From NCBI GenBank assembly GCA_022315425.1, contig JAIUPT010000033.1:682001-746000 (forward strand): a DNA stretch of 64,000 nucleotides, in the 5' to 3' direction. The stretch comes from Pseudevernia furfuracea. Lineage: Eukaryota; Ascomycota; Lecanoromycetes; Lecanorales; Parmeliaceae. Both the position numbers and the translations under genes were made by a program. The notes under the pieces were generated by a model, which saw only the letters and a program-made list of their open reading frames with translations, was not told the DNA's origin and did no database searches. Within the stretch, counting starts at the first letter, position 1. Each line of letters opens with the position of its first letter. Shown here piece by piece: positions 10,594 to 22,284 of this stretch.

Positions 10594-11298
10594 TCAGTAA
10601 TTGAAATACTTTAAGAAACGAGTAACATAGACTACTTGTCTCAGGCGAAGAATATCGACGACACGATCCCTTTTGACGATCATATCTAAATAATAGACGC
10701 AAGATCCCAAGTCGAACATGTAAAACTTGCCATTGAGAGCCTTTTTGATGCGCTGAATATCGATTTTGCTGAGATCGATGATCAATATATCGTTTATATA
10801 AAGGGCTATAGTAATATTCTTCTTGACGTTCATAAAGACACTCTCGTTCGATTCGATGAGTATTAGTTCGAGTTTCTTCATATACTTCGAGAAGTGTTAA
10901 TATCAAATTCTAAGAGATTGCTTAAGTTCATAGAGAGTCTTATTCAGCTTACAAACTTTGATATCGTTCTTGCTGAAATCATCGAACTATCGCACATAAA
11001 TCGTCTCTTAAACGTTATCGTAGAGAAAGACGATTTTGACGTTTATTTGTTTCACGTTCCAGTTTAGAATCGCTATCAGAGCAAAGATCGTCTTATAATT
11101 TATAAGCTTGATCACTAAGACGAACGTGTTATGATAGTCACGATCCTTTTATTATTCGAAATCTCGAATTACTTAGCGAGTCTTATAGCGAGTGACTTCC
11201 TTAGCGAGGTCTCGCTTCACGATATAAACTCAGCGACCTCTTAGAATATGAGCACCTGAAGGCGTCTAAATCAGATATCAAGTATTGTTATTTATAAG
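10594..11298 (-). pseudogene. copia reverse transcriptase remnant (element O)
   Basis: The best frame (10594-10881) reads MKKLELILIESNESVFMN, then the catalytic box as YINDILI, then KFYMFDLG and a C-terminal TRFLKYFNY. Upstream, to about 11298, the fingers region starts with a MNNNTWYLIQ-like sequence. The first catalytic Asp is Asn and upstream codons are broken. Confidence 0.85.
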
Positions 11299-11849
11299 AG
11301 ATTTATATTCGTCTTATATGACGAGCTCTCAGTGCATACGAGAGAGTTGATTGAAAATGATCTATTGATAGGTCGTCGACTCGAAAATATTCGACTTATT
11401 AACATGATTCGTTAGTAACGCAAAGGTCGCGAATGTTCTCGAGAGAGAATCAGATAATAGATCTCGTAGATTCGAAATCGTAATGTCGAGATGATCAAGA
11501 AGTATTCTTTGAATCGCACTTAGCTCGGGGTCTTCGCGAATCATTTCGACGACAGTGAGGAAACGAGTTATTCTTTCGATAGCTAATAATGTAATAATTA
11601 ATCGAGAGGCTCGCGCGAACGCGGTCGATGATACGACTCGTGCGAGGGACGAGGGCTTTGATATAGACGTCTGCTTTTCAGCTGATCATGAAAAATTTGA
11701 TCTTAATCTGTTTATTGCAGATGCAGATACAGTCGTTGAGAGCTTTATAATAAGAATAATGTCTTTCGAAATGTTAATAATACGCTGTTTATCAAGTGCC
11801 TTCTCTATAGCGAATATTAATACATAAAAACGTTATCGCTTGATCGAGG

Positions 11850-12996
11850 GCTTATAAGCGTTCGTTTTTTCTTTAAGATTTATAATCAAGAGACGCTTCT
11901 TAACGAAGTGAACATTATTAACTCGAATAATCTTCTTCTTGATGAGGTTATATAGACGAAAAATGAACTTCTCTTCATATTTCAAAAGAACACACTTTTC
12001 GCTTTTATTCACGAGTTTCTTTTGAATACGCTTTAACGCATAGACGATAAAATCAATCGTTCGCAGATGAGATAAAATAAGCTTTCGATAATAAAAAGTC
12101 TCAAATGACGTTACAATGATTCGAACGTTGAGGGATCGCAACATCAAATAATTGATAGTGATCACGATTTCAGATCAGAAAGACTTGTTGAGCTGAGAAC
12201 TTAGCAGTATAAAATACATCTTATATAATAAGATCTGCTCAAAACGTTCGATCGTCTCGTTTATTTCGAGATTCTCAGATATAGTGAGCTTCTATCTAAT
12301 TTCGCACTAAAGAAGATAATTCAAGAAGGCCTTAAATATATACTCTTTCTCATTGTCGAGACGAATACGATAGATCTTATAGTCTCGTGACTCTAGAAAG
12401 ACTTTGAAACGTAAGAACATAACAAACGTTTCACTCTTATAACGAATGCAGTACACTTTAAAGTAAGAGATAAAATTATTCTTAAATATTATAAAGTATC
12501 TGCAGTTATTAAATTCAGTAGGGGATAGAGACTCTACGAGATTACTATAAATAAATTCGTCAGACTGCGTTTCTAACTCTATAAGACTATTATAAGAGAT
12601 AGTCTTCTGACGTTCTATAATATAACATTCGCAGATGTACTCCTTCGCAATGTCCTTGATAAAGTTCACCTCAACGATCATATTTGAAAGCTTATTTAGA
12701 TTATTCTGATTCAAATGACTTATACGAGCATATTAGAGTTGATGAATAAAATTCGAGAGCACATTATAGACGGTCAAAGCACTGTTTCGACTCTATCAGA
12801 GATTCAAAAAGAAGAGATCATGATTGCGAGTATCGATAAGCTTCAGATCGTTCTTGATGAGAGTGCACTCTATCTTATAAAAGAAGACAACGATGTCGAA
12901 GTCTAGAAGTTTATCGATCGAGAGAAGATTGACGTTCATATCGAACACATATAAGACATTTCGCAGAGTGACTGTCACACACTCTCCCCTAATCAC
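11850..12996 (-). pseudogene. copia integrase with GAG-pre-integrase domain (element O)
   Basis: From 12996 downward: GAG-pre-integrase (VTLRNVLYVFDMNVNLLS), a stop in place of Trp after FFLNL, then the zinc-binding and catalytic-core region (12714-12307: NQNNLNKLSN, RQKTISYNS, the IIFKN...Y segment with FLRFKVFLESR and RIRLDNEKEY). The C-terminal part (12165-11833) reads NYLMLRSLNVR and LVNKSEKCVLLKY. This is standard rve-type integrase of copia pol. Confidence 0.82.
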
Positions 12997-13680
12997 ATAG
13001 TCGAGGTTAATAATGTCACAGTCTTAAGACTGTACTTCGCTTCTCTCGATGCCCTTGATCGATCGAGAATAAACCTTTTCGTAGATAATGAATATCGAAT
13101 AATTCGCGAAAGAATAACGAGAGCAGTCTGAATCTACGACGACTCGAATAAGGAGATTCACGAAATTCGCAGTCATAAGACTATGTTCGAGAACTTTCGT
13201 GACGATCAGATTGATGACTTGATCATCAGCCGCATCGAGGATATTGAAGTCGTTCGAGTTGACATTCGAATAATATATGATGGAGTTCAGTTTCTTCAGA
13301 AAGATATAATTAACATTGAGATAATCGTCCTTCTCTGAAGCAGAGACATTGAAAGACGTCTCTTTAATACGCTTGCGCTTGTTGTTTAAGAGTTTATTCT
13401 CGAAGTCGAAAATCTTTGTCTTCTTCTTCTTTTCCTCTTTCGTTATAAATTTCTCAGACTTGAGATAAGAGAACTTGATTCAGCATTTGATAAAAGAATA
13501 TCTGAATTTGCGATCAGCTGTCTTACACGAAGAACAGGTCTCACGGTTGATGTCAGAGCCGTCGAGGTTGTTGAAAGTAGCTTGTTTGCCTTTGCCCTTA
13601 TCGTTACGAACGATATACATAATTAGTTTTCTTTCTTTGAAGAAGATCCTAACTTCTTCGTTCACGACGGCCACGATAAC
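12997..13680 (-). pseudogene. copia protease and zinc-knuckle end of gag (element O, distal to nested insertion)
   Basis: Minus strand: a protease-like VVVDSDCSRYSF near 13080-13150 (DSG changed to DSD), a basic linker, and at 13698-13480 the end of gag with CSSCKTADRKF and a final Cys. The frame stops at 13680, where element A inserted; the rest of gag continues at 20201. Confidence 0.8.
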
Positions 13681-13789
13681 TATCAAAATTCGGGTCACGT
13701 GATGCGCTAAGGCGCATCCTCATAGTCGCTCTTTACTCTCGTAGCATTCTATAGTTAACAACTAAGTGTTCTATCATCTATTTTTCATA
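13681..13789 (+). repeat. 5' LTR of element A (109 bp)
   Basis: Begins TATCAAAATTC (TG changed to TA) and ends TTTTTCATA. It lacks the 13-bp unit containing one CACGTG box that its own 3' LTR has. Confidence 0.93.
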
Positions 13790-13801
13790 GATTATGAGCC
13801 T
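13790..13801 (+). promoter_or_regulatory. Primer-binding site of element A
   Basis: GATTATGAGCCT directly after the LTR, a RIP-changed form of GGTTATGAGCCC, complementary to the initiator tRNA-Met anticodon arm. Confidence 0.6.
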
Positions 13802-15379
13802 GAGCTTACTCGACGACTGTTTCACTTATACTCTATACCTATCAGAGCCACAGTGATCTCTAAGCATTACGAGTTTATCGCAATGAACGTCGCGACAGTT
13901 ATGAGACTCTGTTTTTCAATCTTCTTGAGATGAACATTGTTCTCTACAAAATAATCGTCTTTGAAATTCGAGAGGCTGAGAGTCCTACTGCAAATCGACT
14001 CTCGACATATCGAATCTAATCGAACGTCGAACGTCGAACTCGCCATACGATCGTGCGATCGAATTTCACTAAGGCCTCTGAAACATTGTCAGCTTCCCTG
14101 CGTGAGACACGTTAAACACGTTCAACGAGAACATTTCTCTCGCGATATACATCGCTTCAGCGATAATAAAGCGTTTACGTGAATCGAATTAATTATAACG
14201 ATTCAAGAGACTGAACTTCAGCATCAAATCGTCTGATCACACTTTAGAGTTAATCAGTTATTGACAAATCTCTACTCAGAGCGCGTATACGTCTATTGAG
14301 GGTCAAAATAACAAGGATTTCTTGTTGAGATAGGTCTTTCGATCTCACAAGTTCTCTAAAGAAGAGAACTAAGACTCAGTTATCGATAAACCTTCACTCA
14401 AAGCGCGTATACGCCTGTTGAAAGTCAAAACAACAAGAATTTCTTGTTAAGATAGATCTTTCGATCTTATAAGTTCTCTGAAGAAGAGGGCTGAGACTCA
14501 GTTATCGAATTCTTTTCATCGTCATTCGACTTTATTTTATCGCCGAATATAACTTCATCTCACGACGACAGTCATCGAAGCGACTATTCTAAATTCGAGT
14601 CTCTATCGAAGACTCAGTATAAGAAGAACGTTATTTCTCTTCGAAGATCTGCACGTCTTTAGTAATTGTCTTTAATACAGTCTTAGCGAAAATTAGATCA
14701 ATTCAAATCTTTCTTGCCCCTAAGTACCTTTCATCTCAATAATATCGTTCGTATCTATCGAAGATTCAAGCATAAGCATTTCTTATTCCTCGTGCAAGAA
14801 CTCGAAGATCAATAACAAAAGTTATTAAATATCGATAAGACTCTCGAGAACTCTGACGGAGATCAGAGCACCTATTTCACTCTCACTGCTTTCGCGAACG
14901 TTAGTAGTGTCGACTTTTAATTCGAAGTTAACGAAGACACTCTCAGTGTCTTAAGTGACACTAAGTTATTCGATCTTCGTGTCAAAAGTTCTCTGAATCT
15001 CACTTCTTCGACTTCGACTTCTTCGACTTCAAGATCTTCGTTCTCTATTGTCTCAGTCATCTCTCAAACTAAGTCTTTCGTTTGAGCATCATCGTCGTTA
15101 CTATTCATATCGTACGTGCCGCCCTTAGAAACCTTCTCAATAACTCTTAGCATCTATAATCGACGAAGAATTAAGCGCATAAGGCGTCGCAAGAAACATG
15201 TTAACTCTAATAGTTTTAACGACTGATCCCCTCGAAGAGAGAAGCGCTTTCTCTCTAAACTTCATTATCATTTTGAAGTTCAATCTGAAATATCGTCGAT
15301 GAAAGTAGAATATCAACAATTAATTGATGCTCAATAATCTTGTTTTCTTTAATACGATCATTAGTCATAGAGTCTATAT

Positions 15380-15947
15380 CGCTATCTTTTATCGTCTTAG
15401 AAATAGCGATCGCGAACTCGTCGAAGTCGAATTCGACGATAAAGACCCTCAGACCATGCTCGATATCTTAATCAAGAACTATTAGTCTAAGAACACGAAT
15501 CTCTATAGAGAACTAATGCGTCGAATATTCGATCTCACCCTTGAAGAAGAGGGAGTTCGTTAATATGAAAAGAACTTTCGCAAGGTCACCTTCGACATCA
15601 TCAGCCTTCATAAATCCCTCGCCATTTCGAAGTCTCTGCGAATTCTAATTTTCCTTATGAGACTTGAGAACTCTTACGACATATTCGAGTCAAGTTACAC
15701 TTAAAATCATAATCTCTTTAAAAACAAGTTCGTCAAGTTTTAAGAGATTATCGTGATCGCCGTGAACGAAGAAGTCAGAATCTCCTTCAAAGAAAAAGAA
15801 CTAATCATATATATCGCTCGCAACGATAAGGGCAAAGACAAACAAGCTACTTTCAACAATCTCGACGATTCTAATATTAATCGTGAGACCTGTTCTTCGT
15901 GTAAGACAGCTGATCGCAAATTCAGATATTCTTTTATCAAATGCTGA
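15380..15947 (+). pseudogene. copia gag remnant (element A)
   Basis: Plus-strand frame with a capsid-like part (LMRRIFDLTLEEE near 15510-15550, SLRILIFLMRL near 15640) and the zinc-knuckle-like end (15753-15947: CSSCKTADRKFRYSFIKC, with a Tyr where other copies have His). A TAA near 15740 breaks the frame (QEI to stop-EI). Upstream (14830-15100) lies the Ser/Thr-rich frame seen in all copies. Confidence 0.75.
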
Positions 15948-16148
15948 ATCAAGTTCTCTTATCTCAAGTCTAAGAAATTTATAACGAAAGAGAAAAAGAA
16001 GAAGAAGATAAAGATCTTCGACTTCGAAAATAAACTCTTAAGCAATAAGCGTAAGCGTATCGAAGAGACGTCTTTTAATGCCTCTGCTTCAGAGAAGAAC
16101 GATTATCTCAATATTAATTATATCTTTCTGAAGGAACTAAACTTCATC

Positions 16149-16631
16149 ATGCACTATTCGAATATCAACTCGAACGACTTCAATATCCTCGATGCGGCTG
16201 ATGATCAAGTCATCAATCTAATCGTCACGAAAGCTCTCGAACATAGTCTCATGACTGCGAATTTCGTGAATCTTCTTATTCGAGTCGTCGTAGATTTAGA
16301 CTGCTCTCGTTATTCTTTCGCGAATCGTTCGATATTCATTATCTATAAAAAGATCTATTCTCGATCGATCAAGAATATCGAGAGAAGCGAAGTGCAGTCT
16401 CAAAACTATAACATTATTAGTTTCGACTGTGTGATTAGAGAAGAGTGTGTAACAGTCACTCTACGCAATGTCTTATATATACTCGATATGAACGTCAATC
16501 TTCTCTCGATCGATAAACTTCTAAACTTCGACATCGCTATCTCCTTTCATAAGACAGAATACACCCTTATCAAGAACGATCTAAAGCTTATCGATACTCG
16601 CAATCGTGATCTCTTCTTTTTGAACCTCTGA
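16149..16631 (+). pseudogene. copia protease plus GAG-pre-integrase remnant (element A)
   Basis: Open for 160 codons. A protease-like region contains VVVDLDCSRYSF (residues about 50-61), where the usual DSG is DLD, so catalysis is impossible. Then the GAG-pre-integrase domain (VTLRNVLYILDMNVNLLSID, about residues 100-120) ends at FFLNL before a TGA that replaces a Trp codon. The longest single frame of this region among the copies. Confidence 0.82.
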
Positions 16632-17600
16632 TAGAGTCGAAATAGTGCTCTAATCATCTATAGTGTGCTCTCGAATCTCATTCATCAACTCTGACATGCT
16701 CGTATAAGTCATTTGAGTTAGAATAATCTAAACAAGCTTTTAAATATAATCGTTAAGATGAACTTCATTAAGAACATTGCGAAGAAATACATCTGCGAAT
16801 ACTATGTTATGGAACGTCAGAAGACTATCTCTTATAATAGTCTCACAGAGTCAGAAACGCAGTCTGACGAATTTGTTTATAGTGATCTCGTAGAGTCTCT
16901 ATCCCCTATTGAATTCAATAACTATAAATACTTTATAATATTTAAGAATGATTTTATCTTTTACTCTGAAGTATACTGTATTCGTTATAAGAGTGAAACG
17001 TTTGTTATATTCTTACGTTTTAAAGTCTTTCTAAATTTACGAGACTATAAGATCTGTCGTATTCGTCTCGACAATGAAAAAGAGTATATATTTAAGACCT
17101 TCTTGAATTATCTCCTTTAGTGCGAAATTAGATAGAAGTCAACTATATCTGAGAATCTCGAAATGAACGAGACGATCGAACGTTTTGAGCAGATCTTATT
17201 ATATAAGATATATCTTATACTGTTAAGTTCTCAGCTCAATAAGTCTTTCTAATCTAAAATCGTGATCATCATCAATTATTTGATGTTACGGTCCCTCAAC
17301 GTTCGAATCATTGTAACGTCATTTGAGACTTTTTATTATCGAAAGCTCATTTTATCTCATCTGCGAACGATTGATTTCATCGTCTATGCGTTAAAGCGTA
17401 TTTAAAAAAAACTCATAAATAAAAGCGAAAAGTGTGTTCTTCTGAGATATGAAGGGGAGTTCATTTTTCGTCTATATAATCTTATCAAGAAGAAGATTAT
17501 TCGAGTCAATAATATTTACTTCGTTGAAAAGCGTTCCTTGATTGTGAATCTCGAAGAAAAAACGAACGTCTATAAGCCCTCGATCAAGCGACAACGTTTT
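16632..17600 (+). pseudogene. copia integrase remnant (element A)
   Basis: After the stop at 16630 the frame resumes with the zinc-binding region and the rve core (16758-17120: NFIKNIAKKYICEYYVMERQ, FIIFKN, FLRFKVFLN, RIRLDNEKEY), then the C-terminal KSEKCVLLRYEGEFIF stretch to about 17560. The HHCC ligands are incomplete and the core has stops between blocks. Confidence 0.8.
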
Positions 17601-18134
17601 CATATATCAGTATTCGCTGTAAGGGAGACACTTGATAAATAGCGTATTACTAACATTTCGAAAGACACTATTCTTATTATAAAGCCCTCAACGACTGCAT
17701 CTGCATCTGCAATAAACAAATCAAAATCAAATTTTCTATAATCAGCTGAAAAGCAGACGTCTATATCAAAGCTCTCGTCCCTCGCACGAGTCGTATCATC
17801 GATCGCGTTCGCGCGAGTCTCTCGATCAATTGCTGCATTATCAGCTATCGAAAAAATAACTCGTTCTCTCACTGTCGTCGAAATGATTCGCGAAGACCCC
17901 GAGTTAAGTGCGATTCAAAGAGTACTTCTTGATCATTTCGACACTACGATTTCGAACCTGCGAGACCTATCATCTAATCCTCTCTCGAGAACATTCGCGA
18001 TCTTTGCGTTATTAACGAATTATGTTAATAAGTCGAATATTTTCGAGTCGACGATCTATCAACAGGTCATTTTCAATCAACTCTCTCGTATACACTGAGA
18101 GCTCGTCATATAAGACGAATATAAATCTCTCATA
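17600..18134 (+). pseudogene. Linker between integrase and reverse transcriptase (element A)
   Basis: Corresponds to the variable low-complexity linker of copia pol. At 17883-18098 an open frame starts MIREDPELSAIQRVLLDHFD, conserved in the copies at 35297 and 52242. The reverse strand (17872-17600) is also open but is an antisense shadow. No named domain. Confidence 0.55.
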
Positions 18135-18833
18135 AACAATAATACTTGATATCTGATTCAGACGCCTTCAGATGCTTATATTCTGAGAGGTCGCTAAGTC
18201 TACATCGTGAAGCGAGGCCCCGTTGAGGAAGTCACTCGCTATAAGACCCGCTGAGTGATTCGAGGTTTCGAATAGTAAAAGGGTCGTGACTATCATAACA
18301 CGTTCGTCTTAGTGATCAAGTTTATGAGTTATAAGACGATCTTTGCTCTAACAGCGGCCCTGAATTGAGACGTAAAACAAATAAACGTCAAAATCGCCTT
18401 TCTCTACGATAACGTTTAAGAGACGATTTATGTGCGACAGCTCGATGATTTTAACAAGAACGACATTAAAGTTTATAAGCTAAATAAGACTCTCTATGAA
18501 CTCAAGTAATCTTTTAGAATTTGATATCAATACTTCTCGAAGTACATGAAGAAACTCGAACTAGTATTCATCGAATCGAACGAGAGTGTCTTTATGAACG
18601 CCAAGAAGGGCATCACTGTAGCCCTCTATATAAACGATATATTAATTACCGACCTCAGCAAAATCGATATTCAGCGCATCAAAAAGGCTCTTAATAACAA
18701 GTTTCACATGTTCGACTTGAGATCTTACGTCTATTATTTAGACATAACCGTCAAAAGAGATCGTGTCGTCGATATTCTTCGTCTGAAACAAGCAGTCTAT
18801 ATCACTCGTTTCTTAAAGCATTTCAACTATTAG
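18135..18833 (+). pseudogene. copia reverse transcriptase remnant (element A)
   Basis: Starts NNNTWYLIQ-like with RWVYIVKRGPVEEVTRYK in the fingers and a KLNKTLYELKQ motif. An open stretch follows (18546-18833) with LYINDILITDLSKIDIQRIK and KFHMFDL. YxDD is YIND. This is the RVT_2 family. Confidence 0.85.
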
Positions 18834-18849
18834 AGTCTTAATTCAGTCT

Positions 18850-19625
18850 TCACGCCTCTGAAAATCAATCACAAGCTACAATCTGCGAAAGAGAACTATG
18901 TTGCTCCGAGAAAGCTGTGCGAGAATTATCAATTCGTCGTGAGATCCCTCATGTATATCATGTTAGAAACTCGTTCTAATATCGCCTATGCTGTCTCTCT
19001 TATCAGCCGCTATTTAGTCAATTCGATTTAGACACACTAAAATGCAGTGATTCGAATCTTTCGATATCTTAGAGACACGATACACTACGAACTCGTGTAC
19101 AAAGAATCCCTTCAAGCCCTCATCGAGTATATCGATTCCGATTGGGCTGACGACTCGACCCGAAGATCTATCTTCGACTACCTATTCAACGTCGATAGCG
19201 ACGCCATCAGCTGGTTATCAAAGCGTTAAGTCATCGTCGCGTTATTTACTTGCGAAGCCGAGTATATCGATTAAACGTTGATTATCAAAGAAGTTATTTG
19301 ATTAAAAACTCTTCTCAATCAACTTCTGCGGCCCCGAAACTCTAATTCGAAGATCATTATAATCTTTGACGACAATCAGAGCGCAATTGCTCTCGTCAAG
19401 AACGCTTAGTTTTATGCTCGTATCAAGCACATTAACATCGCTTATCATTTCATGCGTGAAAAAGTCAATGACGACATCGTGAATATGCAATTCGTATTCA
19501 CGAATAAACAAATGATCGACGATCTTATTAAAGCCCTCTGCCTCGACAAATTCGTTGTCTTTCGCGATGTTCTTAAGATGAAATCAGTCTTAAAACATTC
19601 TCTCAGCGTCAAAGACTAACCCTCA
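18850..19625 (+). pseudogene. copia RNase H remnant (element A)
   Basis: Contains RIFRYLRDTIHYELVYKE, DSDWADDSTRRSIFDYL (19047-19229), KALCLDKFVVFRDV near 19530-19570, and a pol end near 19620. The Trp in ISWLSKR is kept, unlike in most copies, but stops follow shortly. Confidence 0.82.
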
Positions 19626-19870
19626 GCGCTCTTGCTTTTAATCTGAAGTCGTTAGTTTCAGAGAAGTGACGCTATTCACCTTGTCTGTGAACATTAGATC
19701 TTTAGTTTTCTTTCACTGCTTCTTATTTCACCCTCTTATGTATTCATCGATCTCGTTTTGATAGAAATTGAATGTGCACCAGGTCTATTTCAAAGAAAAC
19801 TTTCAAAAAACCGCCTTTTTTCGAAAAATGGAAGTTTTGTATGAAGGACCAAAACGGATTTTTATATGTC

Positions 19871-19969
19871 TTCGAATTTGATATAGTCGTTTTCAGAACT
19901 TGGTTCGAATTTGACATAGTCGTTTTCAGAACTTGATTCGAATTTGACATAGTCGTTTTTAGAACTTGG
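19871..19969 (+). repeat. Three 33-bp tandem units near the 3' end of element A
   Basis: Units at 19871-19903, 19904-19936 and 19937-19969, each TTCGAATTTGAYATAG... and ending in AACTTGR. They lie in the untranslated region between pol and LTR. Confidence 0.88.
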
Positions 19970-20078
19970 TTTCTTCACTTTTGTGAACCGGACTTCGCGC
20001 TAACCCGATTGGGGTTTTTTGCGTCGCGAAGTGCGAAAATCGTGTTTTCGCATTTTTGAGTATGCGAGCGAAGGGGAG

Positions 20079-20200
20079 TGTCAAAATTCGGGTCACGTGA
20101 CATGGTCACGTGATGCGCTAAGGCGCATCCTCATAGTCGCTCTTTACTCTCGTAGCATTCTATAGTTAACAACTAAGTGTTCTACCACCTATTTTTCACA
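20079..20200 (+). repeat. 3' LTR of element A (122 bp)
   Basis: TGTCAAAATTCGGG to TATTTTTCACA, preceded by AAGGGGAG. It carries both CACGTG boxes and is of the TAGTTA subtype. Confidence 0.95.
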
Positions 20201-20820
20201 ATAATCTCTTAAAACTTGACGAACTTGTTCCTAAAGAGATCATGATTTTAAGTGTAACTTGACTCGAACATGTCGTAAGAGTCGTCAAGTCTCATAAGGA
20301 AAATTAGAATTCGCAGAGACTTCGAAATAGCGAGGGATTTATGAAGGCTGGTGATGTCGAAGATAACCTTACGAAAGTCTCTTTTATATTAACGAACTCC
20401 CCCTTCTTTAAGGATGAGATCGAATATTCGACGCATTAATTCCCTATAGAGACCCGTGCTCTTAGACTAATAATTCTTGATTAGGGCATCGAGCATAACC
20501 TCAGGGTCTTTATGATCGAATTCGACTTCGACGAGTTCGCGATCGTTATTCTCGAAATAATAAAAGATAGCGATGTAGGCTCTATAACTAATAATCGCAT
20601 TAAAGAAAACAAGGTTATTGAGCATCAATCAATTGTTGATATTCTACTTTCATCGACGATATTTCAGATTGAACTTCAAAATGACAATGAAGTTTAAGAA
20701 AAAAGCGCTTCTCTCTTCGAGAGAATTAGCCGTTGAAACTGTTAGAGCTAACATGTTTCTTGCGACGTCTTATGCGCCCAATTCTCCGTCGACCATAGAT
20801 GCTGAGAATTACTAAGAAGA
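20201..20820 (-). pseudogene. copia gag remnant (element O, proximal to nested insertion)
   Basis: Continues the minus-strand gag frame interrupted at 13680: capsid-like sequence with the SLRILIFLMRL and LMRRIF-type blocks in reverse complement, then the Ser/Thr-rich frame farther up (about 20930-21170). Stops are of the RIP type. Confidence 0.7.
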
Positions 20821-21429
20821 TTTCTAAGAGCGACACGTACGATATGAATAGTAACGACGATAATGTTCAAACGAAAGACTCAGCTTGAGAGGTAACTGAG
20901 ACGATAGAGGACGAAGGTCTTAAAGTCGAAGAAGTCGAAGTCGAAGAAGTGAGATTTAGAGAACTTTTGACACGAAGATCGAGTAATTTAATATCACTTG
21001 AGACACTAAGAATGTCTTCGTTAACTTCGAATTAAAAGTCGACATTGCTAACGTTCGCGAAAGTAGTGAGAGTGAAATAGATGCTCTAATCTTCGTTAGA
21101 GTTCTTGAGAGTTTTATTAATATCTAACAACTTTTGCTGCTAATCTTCGAGTTCTTATATGAGAAATAAGAAGTGCTTGTGTTTGAATCTTCGATAGATA
21201 CGAGCGATATTGTTGAGATAAAAGGTACTTAGAGATAAGAAAGATTTGAATTGATCTGATTTTCGCTGAGACTATATCGAAGACAATTGTTAAAGACGTA
21301 CAGACCTTCGAAGAGAAATAACGTTCTTCTTATACTAAGTCTTCGATAGAGACTCGAATTTAGAATAGTCGCTTCGATGGCTACCGTCGTGAGATGAAGT
21401 CATATTCGGCGGCAGAATAAAGTCGAATA

Positions 21430-21700
21430 ACGATGAAAAGAATTCGATGACTGGGCCTCAGCTCTCTTCTTTAGAGGACTTGTGAGGTCGAAAGATCTAT
21501 CTCAACAAGAAATTCTTGTTGTTTTGACCCTCAATAGACGTATACGCGCTCTGAATAAAGATTTGTCGATGACTGAACCTCAGCTCTCTTCTTTAGAGAA
21601 CTTATAAGATCGAAAGATCTATCTCAATAAGAAATCCTTATTGTTTTGATCCTTAACAGACGTATACGCGCTCTGAATAGAGGTTTGTCGATAACTAATC
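21430..21700. repeat. 122-bp direct duplication in the leader of element O
   Basis: Same two-unit structure as at 1948-2191, here in the reverse complement between the Ser/Thr-rich gag frame and the primer site. Boundaries approximate. Confidence 0.7.
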
Positions 21701-22150
21701 AACTCTGAAGTGTGATTAGACGATTTGATGCTGAAGTTCAGCCTCTTAAGTCGTTATAATTAATTCGATTCATATGAACGCTTTATCAACGTTGAAGCGA
21801 TATACATCGCGAGAAAAATGTTCTCGTTGAGCGTGTTTAGCGTGTCTCACGCAGGGAAGCTAATAATGTTTCAGAGGCCTTAGTGAAATTCGATCGCACG
21901 GTCGTATGGCGAGTTCGACGTTCGACGTTCGATTAGATTCGATATGCCGAGGGTCGATTTGCGGTAGAACTCTCAGCCTCTCGAATTTCAAAGACGATTA
22001 TTTTGTAGAGGGCAATACTCACCTCAAGAAGATTGAAAAACAGAGTCTCATAGCTGTCGCGGCGTTCATTGCGATGAACTCGTGATGCTTAGAGATCACT
22101 GTGGCTCTGATAGACATAGGGTATAAGTGAAACAGTCGCCGAGCAAGCCC

Positions 22151-22162
22151 GGGCTCATAACC
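22151..22162 (-). promoter_or_regulatory. Primer-binding site of element O (best preserved)
   Basis: Minus strand GGTTATGAGCCC immediately inside the LTR: 12 of 12 bases complementary to the anticodon arm (GGGCUCAUAACC) of initiator tRNA-Met as known from fungi. A tRNA 3'-end match is not seen. Confidence 0.75.
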
Positions 22163-22284
22163 TGTCAAGAATAGGTGATAGAATACTTAGTTATTAATTA
22201 TAGAATGCTACGAGAGTAAAGAGCGACTATGAGAATACGCCTTAGCGCATCACGTGACCATATCACGTGACTCGAATTTTGACA
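22163..22284 (-). repeat. 5' LTR of element O (122 bp)
   Basis: TGTCAAGAATAGG to TTTTGACA; one of the two E-boxes lies next to a C-to-T changed spacer (CATATCACGTGA). Flanked on the right by ATAAT. Confidence 0.95.

Larger units (their letters stand above)
13681..20200 (+). mobile_element. Ty1/copia element on the plus strand nested in element O (element A)
   Basis: 6520 bp, 5' LTR 109 bp and 3' LTR 122 bp. The flanking 5-mers are ATAAC (13676-13680) and ATAAT (20201-20205), a duplication with one C-to-T change. Removing it restores the gag sequence of element O (cacgataa...tctctt). The coding order is gag, protease, integrase, reverse transcriptase, RNase H, all with stops. Confidence 0.95.
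9226..22284 (-). mobile_element. Ty1/copia element on the minus strand, split by a nested copy (outer element O)
   Basis: The ends are 122-bp LTRs at 9226-9347 (3') and 22163-22284 (5'), flanked by the direct duplication ATAAT (9221-9225 and 22285-22289). Without the nested copy (13681-20200) and its duplicated 5 bp, the element is about 6.53 kb, like the intact copy at 31095. Order on the minus strand: LTR, primer site, leader, gag (interrupted), protease, integrase, reverse transcriptase, RNase H, three 33-bp repeats, polypurine tract, LTR. Confidence 0.95.

Noticed and set aside
13961..14182. Recurring 73-codon leader frame (also 31375-31596, 39999-40220)
   Set aside because: Located in the element leader upstream of gag, with no domain and with stops in other copies; more likely untranslated leader than a gene.
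17600..17872. Conserved 90-codon antisense frames (also 11555-11827, 35014-35286, 51959-52231)
   Set aside because: They lie opposite the integrase-RT linker of copia and recur only because the element recurs; the start (MRERVI-type) is opposite the conserved MIREDPELS linker.
19302..19511. Recurring 69-codon antisense frame (also 3238-3447, 36717-36926, 45266-45535, 53685-53870)
   Set aside because: Reverse strand of the RNase H region; the sense strand carries recognisable RNase H blocks.
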